Source of the DNA: Christiangramia oceanisediminis
Lineage (GTDB): Bacteria > Bacteroidota > Bacteroidia > Flavobacteriales > Flavobacteriaceae
Direction: 5' to 3'
Assembly: GCF_022570735.2 (NCBI RefSeq)
Contig: NZ_JANCNS010000002.1
Coordinates: 248,001 to 312,000 of the forward strand
Length of the DNA stretch: 64,000 nt
Under the pieces are notes generated by a model, which did not search any database, had not been told where the DNA came from, and saw only the letters and a program-made list of their open reading frames with translations. The position numbers were made by a program, and so were the translations under genes. Positions 8,448 through 18,358 of this stretch are shown here, piece after piece. Each line of letters opens with the position of its first letter. Position 1 is the first letter of the stretch.

Positions 8448-9739
8448 GGTTTTATAGTTTAAATGACAGGAAGCATACCAGCGATTTCGAAAATGCGGTG
8501 GTACGGGGGCTTGCTCCCGATAAGGGTCTGTATTTTCCGGAAAGAATTGAAAGGCTGCCAGATTCATTTTTTGATCAGCTTGCAGATCTTGACAAGGAAG
8601 AGATCGCGTTAAGGGTCATACGGCCTTACATTGGTACAGAGATTCCTGAAGACGAATTGCTGAAGATCATTAAAAGAAGTCTTGATTTTGATTTTCCAGT
8701 TGTGCCCTTGAATGAAAATATAAGTGTACTGGAACTCTTTCATGGTCCCACTATGGCGTTCAAGGATGTAGGTGCAGGCTTTATGGCAGGCTGCCTGGGA
8801 TATTTTATCAAAAAAGGAAACCTGGGGAATGTCACTGTACTTGTAGCCACTTCGGGGGATACTGGAGGCGCGGTAGCACATGGTTTTTTAGGGGTAGAAG
8901 GAATAGATGTGGTGATTCTTTATCCAAAAGGAAAGGTGAGCGAGGTCCAGGAAAAGCAATTGACGAGCCCGGGTAGAAATATCAGTGCCCTGGAAGTAGA
9001 GGGTACTTTTGACGACTGCCAGGCCATGGTTAAAAAAGCATTTTTAGATGAGGCCATCACTACTCAACGAAAACTCACTTCGGCTAATTCGATCAACCTG
9101 GCAAGGTGGTTGCCCCAAATGTTCTATTATTTTCTGGCTTATCAGCAATTGAAGGTAAATGCCAAACCAGTATTTTCTGTTCCCAGCGGGAATTTTGGCA
9201 ATATCTGTGCTGGTATTTTAGCGAACGCGATGGGATTGCCAGTGAGTCATTTCGTAGCTGCTAACAATCGTAATGATACAGTGGTAGATTTTATGCGTAC
9301 AGGGAAATACAAATCCAGGAAAAGTGTTCAAACCATTTCGAATGCGATGGATGTTGGAGACCCCAGTAATTTTGTTCGGGTTCTGGAGATCTTTCAGCAG
9401 GAGTTCTCCCAATTGAAGAATAAGTTTTCAGCCTATAGCTATGATGATGAAGCAACAAAAAAGGCCATTAAGGAAGTGTTTTCAGAATATGATTATCTCA
9501 TGGATCCTCATGGAGCAGTGGGGTACCTTGGTTTAAAGGATTTTTTAAAAGATCATCCTCAATATCAAGGGGTTTTCCTGGAAACTGCTCATCCCGTTAA
9601 ATTCCTGGAGACGGTGGAAGAAGTGATTGGAGAAAAAGTTCCCCTGCCAGAAGAGATTAAAGACCTGATGACTAAACAAAAAAAATCCCTTCAGATCAAA
9701 ACTTATGAAGACCTGAAAGGATTTCTTTTAGATGAATAG
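8444..9739 (+). CDS. thrC: Threonine synthase
   Basis: 431 residues, PLP fold type II. The PLP lysine is Lys107 in MAFKDVG, and the phosphate-binding loop is ATSGDTGGAVAHGF. It converts O-phosphohomoserine to threonine. Start overlaps the thrB stop by 4 bp. The gene converges on the S10 peptidase gene with only 3 bp between the stop codons, and no terminator hairpin is visible there. Confidence 0.97.
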   Translation: MRFYSLNDRKHTSDFENAVVRGLAPDKGLYFPERIERLPDSFFDQLADLDKEEIALRVIRPYIGTEIPEDELLKIIKRSLDFDFPVVPLNENISVLELFHGPTMAFKDVGAGFMAGCLGYFIKKGNLGNVTVLVATSGDTGGAVAHGFLGVEGIDVVILYPKGKVSEVQEKQLTSPGRNISALEVEGTFDDCQAMVKKAFLDEAITTQRKLTSANSINLARWLPQMFYYFLAYQQLKVNAKPVFSVPSGNFGNICAGILANAMGLPVSHFVAANNRNDTVVDFMRTGKYKSRKSVQTISNAMDVGDPSNFVRVLEIFQQEFSQLKNKFSAYSYDDEATKKAIKEVFSEYDYLMDPHGAVGYLGLKDFLKDHPQYQGVFLETAHPVKFLETVEEVIGEKVPLPEEIKDLMTKQKKSLQIKTYEDLKGFLLDE

Positions 9740-9742
9740 ACC

Positions 9743-11233
9743 TTAGTATTTTGCCGGAGTACCTTCTCCTGGTAAGGTGTTTTGAATGAATTCCCGAAGG
9801 TCGTCATTGGCCTTTTCAAGATCTTCACTTCTTAGGTACATCATATGACCGCTTTGGTAGCCCTTAAAGCTAAGGCGGTCTTTCATTTTTCCGCTAGGGT
9901 CAAGCTGCCACATGGAGTATTTGGCATTGAAATAGGTGGTGGCTCCGTCAAAATAACCAGACTGGATCAAAACATCCAGGTTTGGATTCTGGGCCATGGC
10001 CTGTCTTAAATTTTCACCGGTATTATTGCCGCTTCTATCCCACGGATGAACAGGTCCGAACATAAAATATTTCAGATCTGTTTTAAAATCAAGTTCTTCC
10101 CTTAGGTAATGATTGATAGCCGGAGTGAAGGAATGCAGCCAGGAAGTCAATTCAGAATTATAATCCGGACGTTCTCCGGCCTCCTTGGCATCAAGGCCTT
10201 TATACCTGGAATCAAGCCTTCCAACGGTATATCCTTCTTTGTCCCTTAAAAGTTCCTTCCAGAAATATCCAAAAGGCACTTCAAGATTATTCTGAAGGAT
10301 CACTTTTTTTGAAAGCCCGGAGTAATAGGCCATGCGTTCAGCTACGGCTTCCTTATCAGAATCTTCCATGAAGCCACCTTTTACCAGAACAGGCAACAGC
10401 TCGTTGATGGCATAATTTTCAACCTCAGGCAATAGTTCTTCCAGTTCCTTATTTTGTAATTCAGATGGCAATGCGTTGTGATACCAGGCCGCAGCAGCAA
10501 AATAGGGAAGCCTGTTAGCCACTTCTACCGGACCTTCGCGATCCAGGCCAATTTCTGTTGGAGAAACCAGTATCACTCCATTCAGGTACATCCACTGGCT
10601 GTTCTGTAGTTCCAGCGCCAGGCCGGAAACTCTTGTGGTTCCGTAGCTTTCTCCAATAAGGTATTTAGGAGATAGCCAGCGTCCTTTCCGGGTAACGAAT
10701 GTATTCAGCCATTCTGCCAGGTACTCGATATCGGCCTCTACGCCAAAGAAGCGTTCCCGGTCTACTTTTCCATCTTTATCAGGAATAGGCCTTGAATAAC
10801 CTGTATTCACTGGATTTACGTAAACGATATCTGCAACATCCAGGATGGAATGCGGATTTTCCTTTATGCCGTAAGGCTGAACAGGAAATCCTTCGTCATC
10901 TATTTTAAGCACTCTTGGTCCTGTATAGGCGATATGCATCCAAACAGAAGCTGAACCCGGTCCGCCATTGAAGGATATTACCAAAGGTCTGTTTTCCCTG
11001 TTCTTGATCCCATTCCTGGTGTAATAGGTATAGAAAAGGCTGGCCTCCGGTTCACCGGCCTCATTCCATAAAGGGAGCATACCTGTTTCGGCAGAGTAAT
11101 CAAAGGATTTTCCATTTATACTTACCGAATGCTGTGTAGTTACTGAAGTGTCGAGGGGAATTTCAACTTTTTGTGCATTTACTGTGAAACTGATAAAAAG
11201 ACAAAAGCTGAACAAAAAAGCAATTTTTCTCAT
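9743..11233 (-). CDS. Secreted S10 serine carboxypeptidase-like peptidase
   Basis: A signal peptide (residues 1-20, ending VNA-Q) precedes a serine carboxypeptidase fold. The oxyanion motif NGGPGSAS (89-96) and nucleophile elbow GESYG (Ser196) are clear, and a C-terminal Asp (YFDGATTY) and His (GHMMYL) complete the triad. Family members remove C-terminal residues from peptides and mostly act outside the cytoplasm. It lies 27 bp after the UbiB-like gene on the same strand and may share its transcript, though no functional link is obvious. Confidence 0.9.
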   Translation of the reverse strand: MRKIAFLFSFCLFISFTVNAQKVEIPLDTSVTTQHSVSINGKSFDYSAETGMLPLWNEAGEPEASLFYTYYTRNGIKNRENRPLVISFNGGPGSASVWMHIAYTGPRVLKIDDEGFPVQPYGIKENPHSILDVADIVYVNPVNTGYSRPIPDKDGKVDRERFFGVEADIEYLAEWLNTFVTRKGRWLSPKYLIGESYGTTRVSGLALELQNSQWMYLNGVILVSPTEIGLDREGPVEVANRLPYFAAAAWYHNALPSELQNKELEELLPEVENYAINELLPVLVKGGFMEDSDKEAVAERMAYYSGLSKKVILQNNLEVPFGYFWKELLRDKEGYTVGRLDSRYKGLDAKEAGERPDYNSELTSWLHSFTPAINHYLREELDFKTDLKYFMFGPVHPWDRSGNNTGENLRQAMAQNPNLDVLIQSGYFDGATTYFNAKYSMWQLDPSGKMKDRLSFKGYQSGHMMYLRSEDLEKANDDLREFIQNTLPGEGTPAKY

Positions 11234-11260
11234 GTTGATGGGGAGTTCTGGTATTTGAAT

Positions 11261-12928
11261 TTAATTTTTATTATTAAGGTTTTCATCTCTGAAAATGATT
11301 ACATAGCTCAATATGATAGCACCTGCTGCGGCCAGTAGAAAGAATAGCATCGCCAGACCCGGGTAGCCAAAAATAGTAAAATCTGAAGGTATTTGCATGA
11401 GCATGGAAGCTCCTATGATCATAGCAGCTATGATCAGCCCGAGCGTGATCCTGTTGGCTACTTTCTGGAAACCATCTGTAACTCGTTTCTCATCGATCGC
11501 ATCTATTTTTAATTTAAAATCATTATTGGCAAGATTTTCTGAAATGGTATTCATCCGTTCAGGCATCCTTTCCAGAAAATGTTTACTCTCGATGAGCGCG
11601 CTAAAAAAGTTTTCCGGTTTAAGCTCGGTAAGCATCTTCTTGCGCATGATCTCATGAACATTCCTCTGGATGGCATTTCTAAGGTCGAATTCCGGGTCGA
11701 GCATGGCCACGATCTGGTCCAGGTTCAGGAGTATCTTTCCAAGGATGTTGATCTCAACCGGTAATTTGATATGGGTCTTTAAGGCAAGCCTGTTTAACTG
11801 AATTAAGATACGGCCCGTTTGAAGATCTTTTGCACGGCTGTTTTCACTTTCCATGATTACGCTGCTCACCGTTTTGGCAAACTCCCGTGGACTGGAATCC
11901 TCGGTTTGCTCGCTCATTTTCAGTAAGGTTTTGGCCGTTTTTTCACCATTGCTCTGGCTAATCGCTAGAAGCAGCTCAATTAGGTTTTCCTGGAGGTGAG
12001 GTGTGAACCTGGCGATCATACCAAGATCGATAAGCGCGATCTTATTGTCCTGGGTGAATTTGATGTTCCCGGGATGCGGATCGGCATGTGCAAATCCATC
12101 ATTAATGATCTGCTGAAGGTAAGCTTCAACGAGTTCTTCAACCAGTTCAGAAAAATCATTCTCCAGTTGCCTCAGCGGCGAAAGGGAAGTGATCTTTTTA
12201 CCACTTACAAAATCCATGGTCAGGATACGGGAAGCACTGTAATCATCTACCGGCGCAGGTACGATGAGATGTTCGAAATTCTGAAGATTATTTTTAAGAG
12301 TTTTCAGGTTTTGAGCCTCCTTTTTGTAGTCCAGCTCATTTACCAGGATGCGTCTTAATTCAGCAAAAACTTCATCTATCGCATAGGTTTTGGCCGTTTC
12401 CAGGTGTTTCACAGCCATCTGCGTCATTTCATCCAGGGTTTCCAGGTCTTCCAGGAATTGCTTCCTAATGCCCGGCCGCTGAACTTTTACGGCTACCGGC
12501 CTTCCTGAATGAAGCTCTGCGCGATGAACCTGGCCAATTGAAGCGCTCGCCATAGGTTTTTCATCGAACCACTGGAAAGCCTTAGAGATCCTTGTGCCTA
12601 ATTCTTCTTCTACTATCTTTTTTACCTCTTCAAAAGGCACCGGGGAAACATTATCCTGCAGATTGGCCAGTGCATTTAGATAGGCATCTGGTAACAGGTC
12701 TGGCCGGGTAGAAAGCAATTGTCCTAATTTGATATAGGTTGGCCCCATAGCCTTCAGGTCTTCAACCAGTTCTTCCGGGCTTTGGTCGAAATCGTGATCG
12801 CTGTCTTCTTCTATATTATCATTAAGTGCGACTGAACTGGTCTTGCGAAACAGATCGCTGTTCCAGTATTTCAGCATAAAACGTATGAACTTATAATACC
12901 TCCTGATCTTATCGGGTGTGTTGCTCAT
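11261..12928 (-). CDS. ABC1/UbiB-family atypical kinase-like protein
   Basis: 555 residues. It shows the family KxGQ signature (YIKLGQLLSTRPDLLP), the Ala-rich nucleotide loop ASASIGQVHRA, the VAVKVQRPG lysine strand, and catalytic-like ADPHPGN and ALIDLGM. Two transmembrane helices close the protein (about 497-550), as in UbiB. UbiB/COQ8 proteins are ATPases needed for isoprenoid quinone synthesis and membrane lipid handling. In a menaquinone-using flavobacterium the exact role is uncertain. The gene lies 38 bp after the antiporter gene and upstream of the S10 peptidase. Confidence 0.88.
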   Translation of the reverse strand: MSNTPDKIRRYYKFIRFMLKYWNSDLFRKTSSVALNDNIEEDSDHDFDQSPEELVEDLKAMGPTYIKLGQLLSTRPDLLPDAYLNALANLQDNVSPVPFEEVKKIVEEELGTRISKAFQWFDEKPMASASIGQVHRAELHSGRPVAVKVQRPGIRKQFLEDLETLDEMTQMAVKHLETAKTYAIDEVFAELRRILVNELDYKKEAQNLKTLKNNLQNFEHLIVPAPVDDYSASRILTMDFVSGKKITSLSPLRQLENDFSELVEELVEAYLQQIINDGFAHADPHPGNIKFTQDNKIALIDLGMIARFTPHLQENLIELLLAISQSNGEKTAKTLLKMSEQTEDSSPREFAKTVSSVIMESENSRAKDLQTGRILIQLNRLALKTHIKLPVEINILGKILLNLDQIVAMLDPEFDLRNAIQRNVHEIMRKKMLTELKPENFFSALIESKHFLERMPERMNTISENLANNDFKLKIDAIDEKRVTDGFQKVANRITLGLIIAAMIIGASMLMQIPSDFTIFGYPGLAMLFFLLAAAGAIILSYVIIFRDENLNNKN

Positions 12929-12966
12929 GGATCATTAAAATGGTTAGGTTTTTAAATTTATAAAAA

Positions 12967-14970
12967 TCAGAATGAAAGCATCTTGTTAAAATGGTTAATA
13001 TTATTAGGATGCCCGAAAAGGTATAGCAGATCACCCTGCTGCACAATGGTTTGAGGAGAAATTTCTGTGAGATATCTGTTATCGCGCTGGATCGCAAGTA
13101 AGGTTAGACGGTAGTTCTTACCAATTCCCGATTCCTCGATACTTTTACCCACGATGTTTTTATTATCCCGCTGAACCTTCACCGTTACTATTTCCTTATT
13201 TGGAATATTAAGATGCTGCAGGGCAGGGGAGTGGGCGGTCTTTTTCATCGAGGTTAGCATCTCGTAATCTGAAGATCGTATCTGGTTGATAAAACCCTGT
13301 ATTTCGTCGAAAGGCACGAGATATTTTTTTAATACCCTGGTAAATATTTCTATGGAAGTTTCGAATTCTTCAGGGATCACTTCATCGGCGCCTAATTTAA
13401 TGACCTCTTCGATCTCGCGCACATATCGGGTTCTTACGATCACAGTCGCGGTTTGGGTGAATTGACGAATAGTGGTTAGGATCTTCCGGGTTGCGCTGGG
13501 ATCGGAAATCGCGATCACGATCACCCTGGCTTCCTGGATATGAGCATGTTTTAAAATAAGCGACTGTGTGGCATCCCCAAAAATAACCGGTTCCTGTTTG
13601 TTCTTCGCTTTCTGAAAGGTCTCAGGGTTTGTATCTATGATCACATATGGAATTTCGGCATGCCTGGCAGCTTTGGAAATGTTTTCTCCGTTTATTCCAA
13701 AACCGATGATCACGAGGTGATCATGCAGGTTCTCTTCTGAAAATTCCGAATCGGCCTGGGTGCTTCTTTTAATATTCTCCAGTCTTTTTCTCACTGCCGG
13801 TGGGATTGGAGCCTTCAGCAGGGAATAGGTGATTCGAGGCGCGTAAGAGATCAGGAATGGCGTGATTCCCATGGTAATGATCGATATGGCCAGGAAATAC
13901 TGATAGATATTTTCAGGAATGATGCCGTTGTCCTTTCCTACTCCAGATAATAAAAGGGAGAATTCCCCAACCTGGAACAGGCTGAAAACAGTTAGAAAAA
14001 CAGTTCTTGCAGGATACTTCAGCAAAAAACCGGTAACTCCCACAACCGTCATTTTTAATAAGATCACTCCAATTACCAGCAGGATTATAAGGAGGATATT
14101 GTTGAAGAAAAATTCCAGGTTCAGCAGGGTTCCAACCGAAATAAAGAAAAAACTGATAAAGATCTCCCGGAATGGTAGCACATTGGCAGTAGCCTGGTGA
14201 CTGTAATCTGATTCAGAAATAATCAATCCTGCGAAAAAGGCTCCCAGTGCCAAAGAAAGTCCTACCGTAGAGGTGAGCCAGGCAACTCCAAAACAAAACA
14301 CCACTACGGTTAAAATAAATAATTCCTGGTTTTTTGTTTTGACTACCCATCCAAAAACCTTTGGAACCACGTATCTGGCCAGGATATAGACGATTATAAG
14401 TACTGCCAGTATCTTAAGGGCCATAATGGCTACCGTAGAAAGGATATTGGGTGTTTCACCTGCCAGAAGAGGAGTGAATAGCATCATGGGAACTACCACG
14501 ATATCCTGAAATATCAGGATACCCAGGCTAATCCGGCCATGTGGTGATGCGATCTCTCCTTTTTCCTGTAGCAATTTGAGTACAATGGCCGTACTACTTA
14601 AACTAAAGAGGAAACCAAGAAAAATAGAGGTATTCAATTCCAGACCTGTTAAGCTGGCTATTCCGGCGGTGATAAGAATGGTACCGCCCACCTGAAGACC
14701 ACCTCCTAAAAATATGATTCTTTTTATGGATGCCAGGCCTTTTAAGGAAAGCTCGATCCCGATCACAAAAAGCAGGAAAATAATCCCGATTTCGGAAAGC
14801 AATTCCACTTCATGCTGAGAACTGATGAGGTTAAAGGCATAGGGACCTGCGATGATACCAGCTAACAGGAAACCAAGGATTGCGGGGAGTTTCAACCTCT
14901 GGAAGATCAGGATGATCACAATTGATAAACCCAATATTATAACAATGTCCTGAAGGATAGGGATTTCCAT
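12967..14970 (-). CDS. CPA2-family monovalent cation:proton antiporter (KefB/KefC-like)
   Basis: The first 385 residues hold about 12 hydrophobic segments of a Na+/H+ exchanger domain. A TrkA-N (RCK) Rossmann domain follows, starting LVIIGFGINGENI, then a TrkA-C domain in the last 90 residues (VGKSIEESGIGKNY...). This order is that of KefB/KefC and the YbaL/RosB-like antiporters, which move K+ or Na+ against protons under nucleotide control. No KefF/KefG ancillary gene is adjacent. It heads a probable minus-strand run with the UbiB-like and S10 peptidase genes. Confidence 0.9.
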   Translation of the reverse strand: MEIPILQDIVIILGLSIVIILIFQRLKLPAILGFLLAGIIAGPYAFNLISSQHEVELLSEIGIIFLLFVIGIELSLKGLASIKRIIFLGGGLQVGGTILITAGIASLTGLELNTSIFLGFLFSLSSTAIVLKLLQEKGEIASPHGRISLGILIFQDIVVVPMMLFTPLLAGETPNILSTVAIMALKILAVLIIVYILARYVVPKVFGWVVKTKNQELFILTVVVFCFGVAWLTSTVGLSLALGAFFAGLIISESDYSHQATANVLPFREIFISFFFISVGTLLNLEFFFNNILLIILLVIGVILLKMTVVGVTGFLLKYPARTVFLTVFSLFQVGEFSLLLSGVGKDNGIIPENIYQYFLAISIITMGITPFLISYAPRITYSLLKAPIPPAVRKRLENIKRSTQADSEFSEENLHDHLVIIGFGINGENISKAARHAEIPYVIIDTNPETFQKAKNKQEPVIFGDATQSLILKHAHIQEARVIVIAISDPSATRKILTTIRQFTQTATVIVRTRYVREIEEVIKLGADEVIPEEFETSIEIFTRVLKKYLVPFDEIQGFINQIRSSDYEMLTSMKKTAHSPALQHLNIPNKEIVTVKVQRDNKNIVGKSIEESGIGKNYRLTLLAIQRDNRYLTEISPQTIVQQGDLLYLFGHPNNINHFNKMLSF

Positions 14971-15033
14971 AAATGGTTAGCTTTTATTGATTTTAAAGAT
15001 ACTAAGTAAAAATTTTTAAGCCTGAATTTGAGC

Positions 15034-15065
15034 AAAAAAAAGCGGCAGGTTTCCCTGCCGCTTTT
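15034..15065 (-). terminator. Rho-independent terminator after the M61 peptidase gene
   Basis: A perfect 9-bp GC-rich stem (AGCGGCAGG at 15041-15049 with CCTGCCGCT at 15054-15062) has a 4-nt loop. Read on the minus strand, it is followed by seven T residues. It lies about 20 bp past the stop of the M61 gene. Confidence 0.9.
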
Positions 15066-15083
15066 ATGCCTGGCCTAAATCTA

Positions 15084-16949
15084 TTAACCTTTCAACCATG
15101 CATTGCGTAGTTCTATTTGATCTCCATCGGCATTTTGAAGGGGAACAAGACTTTTTCCCGTATCCTTTGGAGTGCTAATTTTGCCTTTTAATTCTATTTC
15201 CTCACCATCCCTAATTACCGTCATGCTAATATCATTACCGGTTTCCCAGCCCTGGGAGACCGAAATCAGGTCGTAAACATTTTGCAGGGTATACTCGGTT
15301 CCGTTCACGCTTTTAAGCGTATCACCGCCCTCTACACCAAGATCCTTAAGGAAAGTATTCAGTTCGATATCGTTTCTAAATACGATCTGCATTGTGGACT
15401 GGTTAGGCCCGATGTATGGGATTTGACCGTTGATAAAGTAATCTACTTCTTTAAGGACCTCTCTTTCTTCGAGGCCGGCCTTTGCAAAGAAGTCGTAGTA
15501 AGGAATAGGTGTTGTTCCGGTGACATAGGTGTCAAAGAAATCCTGTATTTCTGGATAAGTTAAGGCCACGATCTCAGGAATCAACTCATCATCTTCGAAT
15601 GGCCTGTCTTTGCCATATTTTTCACTTAGTTTCTTCATCAGGTCTAAAAGTCCCATGTTGCCACCGCTTAATTCGCGAAGCCTGATGTCCAGCGCCATTC
15701 CTATAAGTGCCCCCTTTAGGTAAACGTTATAGTAGCTATTCTCATACTTTTCATCCAGAATATTTTTGCTCATCACGGTGAATGGAACAGTGTCATCAAA
15801 CCTTTTTGAGATCTCGATTTTGTCTACCATCCTGTTGTAGAATTCCTGGTCTGAGATCAATCCCTGGTTTACCTGGAAAAGGTTTGCGAAATATTCAGTA
15901 ACTCCTTCATACATCCAAAGGTGTTGAGACATTTTAGGATCGTTGTAATCAAAATAATGTATCTCGTTGGAGTGCACGTTCAGCGGAGTTAGAATATGGA
16001 AGAATTCATGGGAAACGATATCGATCATGGATTCCTCAAGACCTTTTAGAGATGTGCTTTCATCGAGAACCACTACCGTTGAGGTGTGGTGCTCCAGTGC
16101 ACCAAAATTCCCGGCATCAGGGCCTTCATCACCAGATAGGTATAACAAAATAGCATATTTGCTCGTGTTATCTATATCTCCCAGGAAACGCTTTTGTGCG
16201 CTAATCATCCTTTCCATCGAAGGTTTGATGTCCTGGGACGAAAACTTTCCTGTTGGTGAATACACGTTGAGTAAAACTTCCATGTTATCAACCATGATAC
16301 TGGCCGTATCCGGTTCAGCATACATGATTGGATGGTCTATAACCTGGAAATACCTGTTTAAATTGAAAATATCTGTTTTGATATTCCCGTTTTCAGCATC
16401 AACGGTCTGGTTCACAGTGAGTGAAGTTCCGGGTATGAGACTGGACGGTCTTTTGATCTCCAGTCGATACTGCTTCTCTTTCAGGTCTTTGAAATATCCT
16501 ACAAAACCGTGTAGGTTTAAAAGGAAGTTTTCGCCTTCCCTGATATTGGTTCCTGCCATGGAATATACGCCACCTTCATTTTCCCAATCGAAAGAGTCGT
16601 TCACCTGGTAGGTTACTTTATCGAGATCTTCAGCATTTTCGATGCTCCAGCTGTTTTCATCGATCCTGGTAACCGGCATTTCTCGGCCCTTGTAATCGTA
16701 AGCCTTAAGATTCTCGGAAAATTTCCCGTAGTTATCGGTAGAATAGGTTCCGGGAACTGTTTTTGGAATATAAAAAGTAGTAGTTTCGGTGGTGAATCGG
16801 TCTGGATCTACTGTTACCCAAACTTTGTCGTCCTGCACATCTACCAGGTCAATCTGTGCGATTACCGGTTGTTCCACATTGGGAGTCTGGGTAGATTTAC
16901 AGCCAAGAAGCAGGGAAAATACAGCTAATCCCGTCAGTAATTTCTTCAT
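15084..16949 (-). CDS. M61-family metallopeptidase, lipoprotein
   Basis: A start at 16949 gives MKKLLTGLAVFSLLLGC, a clean lipoprotein signal with lipobox LLGC (Cys17). An in-frame start 9 codons upstream would spoil it. The protein has the M61 N-terminal beta domain, the zinc site HEFFH (314-318) with a downstream Glu in YEGVTEY, and a C-terminal PDZ-like domain (about 525-610). M61 enzymes are glycyl aminopeptidases that trim peptides in the envelope. It is transcribed alone and ended by a strong terminator. Confidence 0.9.
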   Translation of the reverse strand: MKKLLTGLAVFSLLLGCKSTQTPNVEQPVIAQIDLVDVQDDKVWVTVDPDRFTTETTTFYIPKTVPGTYSTDNYGKFSENLKAYDYKGREMPVTRIDENSWSIENAEDLDKVTYQVNDSFDWENEGGVYSMAGTNIREGENFLLNLHGFVGYFKDLKEKQYRLEIKRPSSLIPGTSLTVNQTVDAENGNIKTDIFNLNRYFQVIDHPIMYAEPDTASIMVDNMEVLLNVYSPTGKFSSQDIKPSMERMISAQKRFLGDIDNTSKYAILLYLSGDEGPDAGNFGALEHHTSTVVVLDESTSLKGLEESMIDIVSHEFFHILTPLNVHSNEIHYFDYNDPKMSQHLWMYEGVTEYFANLFQVNQGLISDQEFYNRMVDKIEISKRFDDTVPFTVMSKNILDEKYENSYYNVYLKGALIGMALDIRLRELSGGNMGLLDLMKKLSEKYGKDRPFEDDELIPEIVALTYPEIQDFFDTYVTGTTPIPYYDFFAKAGLEEREVLKEVDYFINGQIPYIGPNQSTMQIVFRNDIELNTFLKDLGVEGGDTLKSVNGTEYTLQNVYDLISVSQGWETGNDISMTVIRDGEEIELKGKISTPKDTGKSLVPLQNADGDQIELRNAWLKG

Positions 16950-17073
16950 GAAGTTTTGTTTATTTATAAGACTCAATTCGGGCGCGAAAGTTACATTCAG
17001 TATATTTTCTTTTCGTGCCTTCTGAATTAGAACGCCAGATTAGTGATGTGAATTATTCAAATTATGCTGTAAA

Positions 17074-17104
17074 TAAAAAAAGACGCCATTTCTGACGTCT
17101 TTTT
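17074..17104 (-). terminator. Terminator after proA
   Basis: A 9-bp stem (AAAAAGACG at 17077-17085 with CGTCTTTTT at 17096-17104) has a 10-nt loop. The A-rich side gives a T tract on the minus strand. It lies 22 bp past the proA stop. Confidence 0.8.
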
Positions 17105-17126
17105 AATAACTAACTTATCGATTGGA

Positions 17127-18326
17127 TTATACTCTCACATGGCCTTCACCCAATACATAATATTTATTGGTTACAAGCTGCTTCAATCCTAATGGTCCAC
17201 GGTGATGTAGCTTGTCTGTAGAGATCGCCAGTTCGGCGCCAACGCCCATCTGTCCTCCATCGGTAAAACGAGTGGAAGCATTGTGATATACCGCTGCACT
17301 GTCTACCTGTTCCATAAAGGTGAGAGCTTCATTTTTATCTTTAGTGATAATAGAAGCAGAGTGACCTCCTGAATATTTGTTGATCTTTTCAATTGCTTCA
17401 TCCAGGCCGTCTATAGCTCCTATTACGATCTTCATTGCAAGAAATTCTTCATACCAGGTTTCTTCAGAAGGAATTTTTTCCTCTTCTGTAAGTATCTTGG
17501 AAACTTCTTCATCTACAAGAATGTTGACCTTGAACTCCTTGAATACCTGTTCCAGCTCTTTTACTTTTCCTTCGAAATCTTCGATATTCTTATCTACAAG
17601 AACCTTATCCAGTGCGTTACATCCGGAGATCTTATCGGTCTTCGCATTAAGAATTACTTTCTTCGCTACTTCAAAATCGGCATTTTTTGATACAAATAGG
17701 AAATTGTTTCCTCTACCGCTTACCAATACAGCGCCGGTAGCATGTTCTTTTACAAAACCTATCAGTCTTTCTCCACCACGAGGAACGATGAGGTCTAAAT
17801 GTTCTGGTGGATTTTTAAGAAATTCCTGGGTCTCGGTCCTGTCCATATGCAGCAATTCGATCCAATCCTTGCTTAACCCGTTTTCTTCCAGGGCTTCATG
17901 CCAGCATTCTTCGAGGATCTTATTACTATTAATGGCTTCCTTTCCACCTTTAAGGTAGATCTTATTATTAGCCTTAAAAGCAAGAACGGCAGCCTCGATC
18001 GTAACATCAGGTCTGGATTCGTAAATGATCAAAATATTTCCGAAAGGTGCTGTTTTATTAGTAATATCAAGCCCGGTATCCAGTTTACGGTGTTCTATGA
18101 CCTGACCAACGGGATCTTCCTGCTCCATAACCTCACGAACCGAACGGATCATATCATCAACTTTTTTATCGTCAACAACGAGCCTGTCATATAGCGCCTG
18201 GTCGTCACGGCTAAATGCGTCCTGGTCTTTTTTGTTCGCTTCGATAATTTCATTTCGTCTCCTGTCCAGGATGTTCATCATGGATTTCAAGACCTTATTT
18301 TTTATTTCAGTTTTAATCAGTTTCAT
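17127..18326 (-). CDS. proA: Gamma-glutamyl phosphate reductase
   Basis: 399 residues, aldehyde dehydrogenase fold. Recognisable family stretches are FGNILIIYESRPDVTIEAA, the catalytic cysteine in KISGCNALDKVL, and HRGPLGLKQL near the C-terminus. It reduces gamma-glutamyl phosphate to glutamate semialdehyde, the second step of proline synthesis. Last gene of a minus-strand proC-proB-proA set, 32 bp after proB. Confidence 0.95.
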   Translation of the reverse strand: MKLIKTEIKNKVLKSMMNILDRRRNEIIEANKKDQDAFSRDDQALYDRLVVDDKKVDDMIRSVREVMEQEDPVGQVIEHRKLDTGLDITNKTAPFGNILIIYESRPDVTIEAAVLAFKANNKIYLKGGKEAINSNKILEECWHEALEENGLSKDWIELLHMDRTETQEFLKNPPEHLDLIVPRGGERLIGFVKEHATGAVLVSGRGNNFLFVSKNADFEVAKKVILNAKTDKISGCNALDKVLVDKNIEDFEGKVKELEQVFKEFKVNILVDEEVSKILTEEEKIPSEETWYEEFLAMKIVIGAIDGLDEAIEKINKYSGGHSASIITKDKNEALTFMEQVDSAAVYHNASTRFTDGGQMGVGAELAISTDKLHHRGPLGLKQLVTNKYYVLGEGHVRV

Positions 18327-18358
18327 TTTCTATTCCTTTTGGTTTATCAAATAATTTT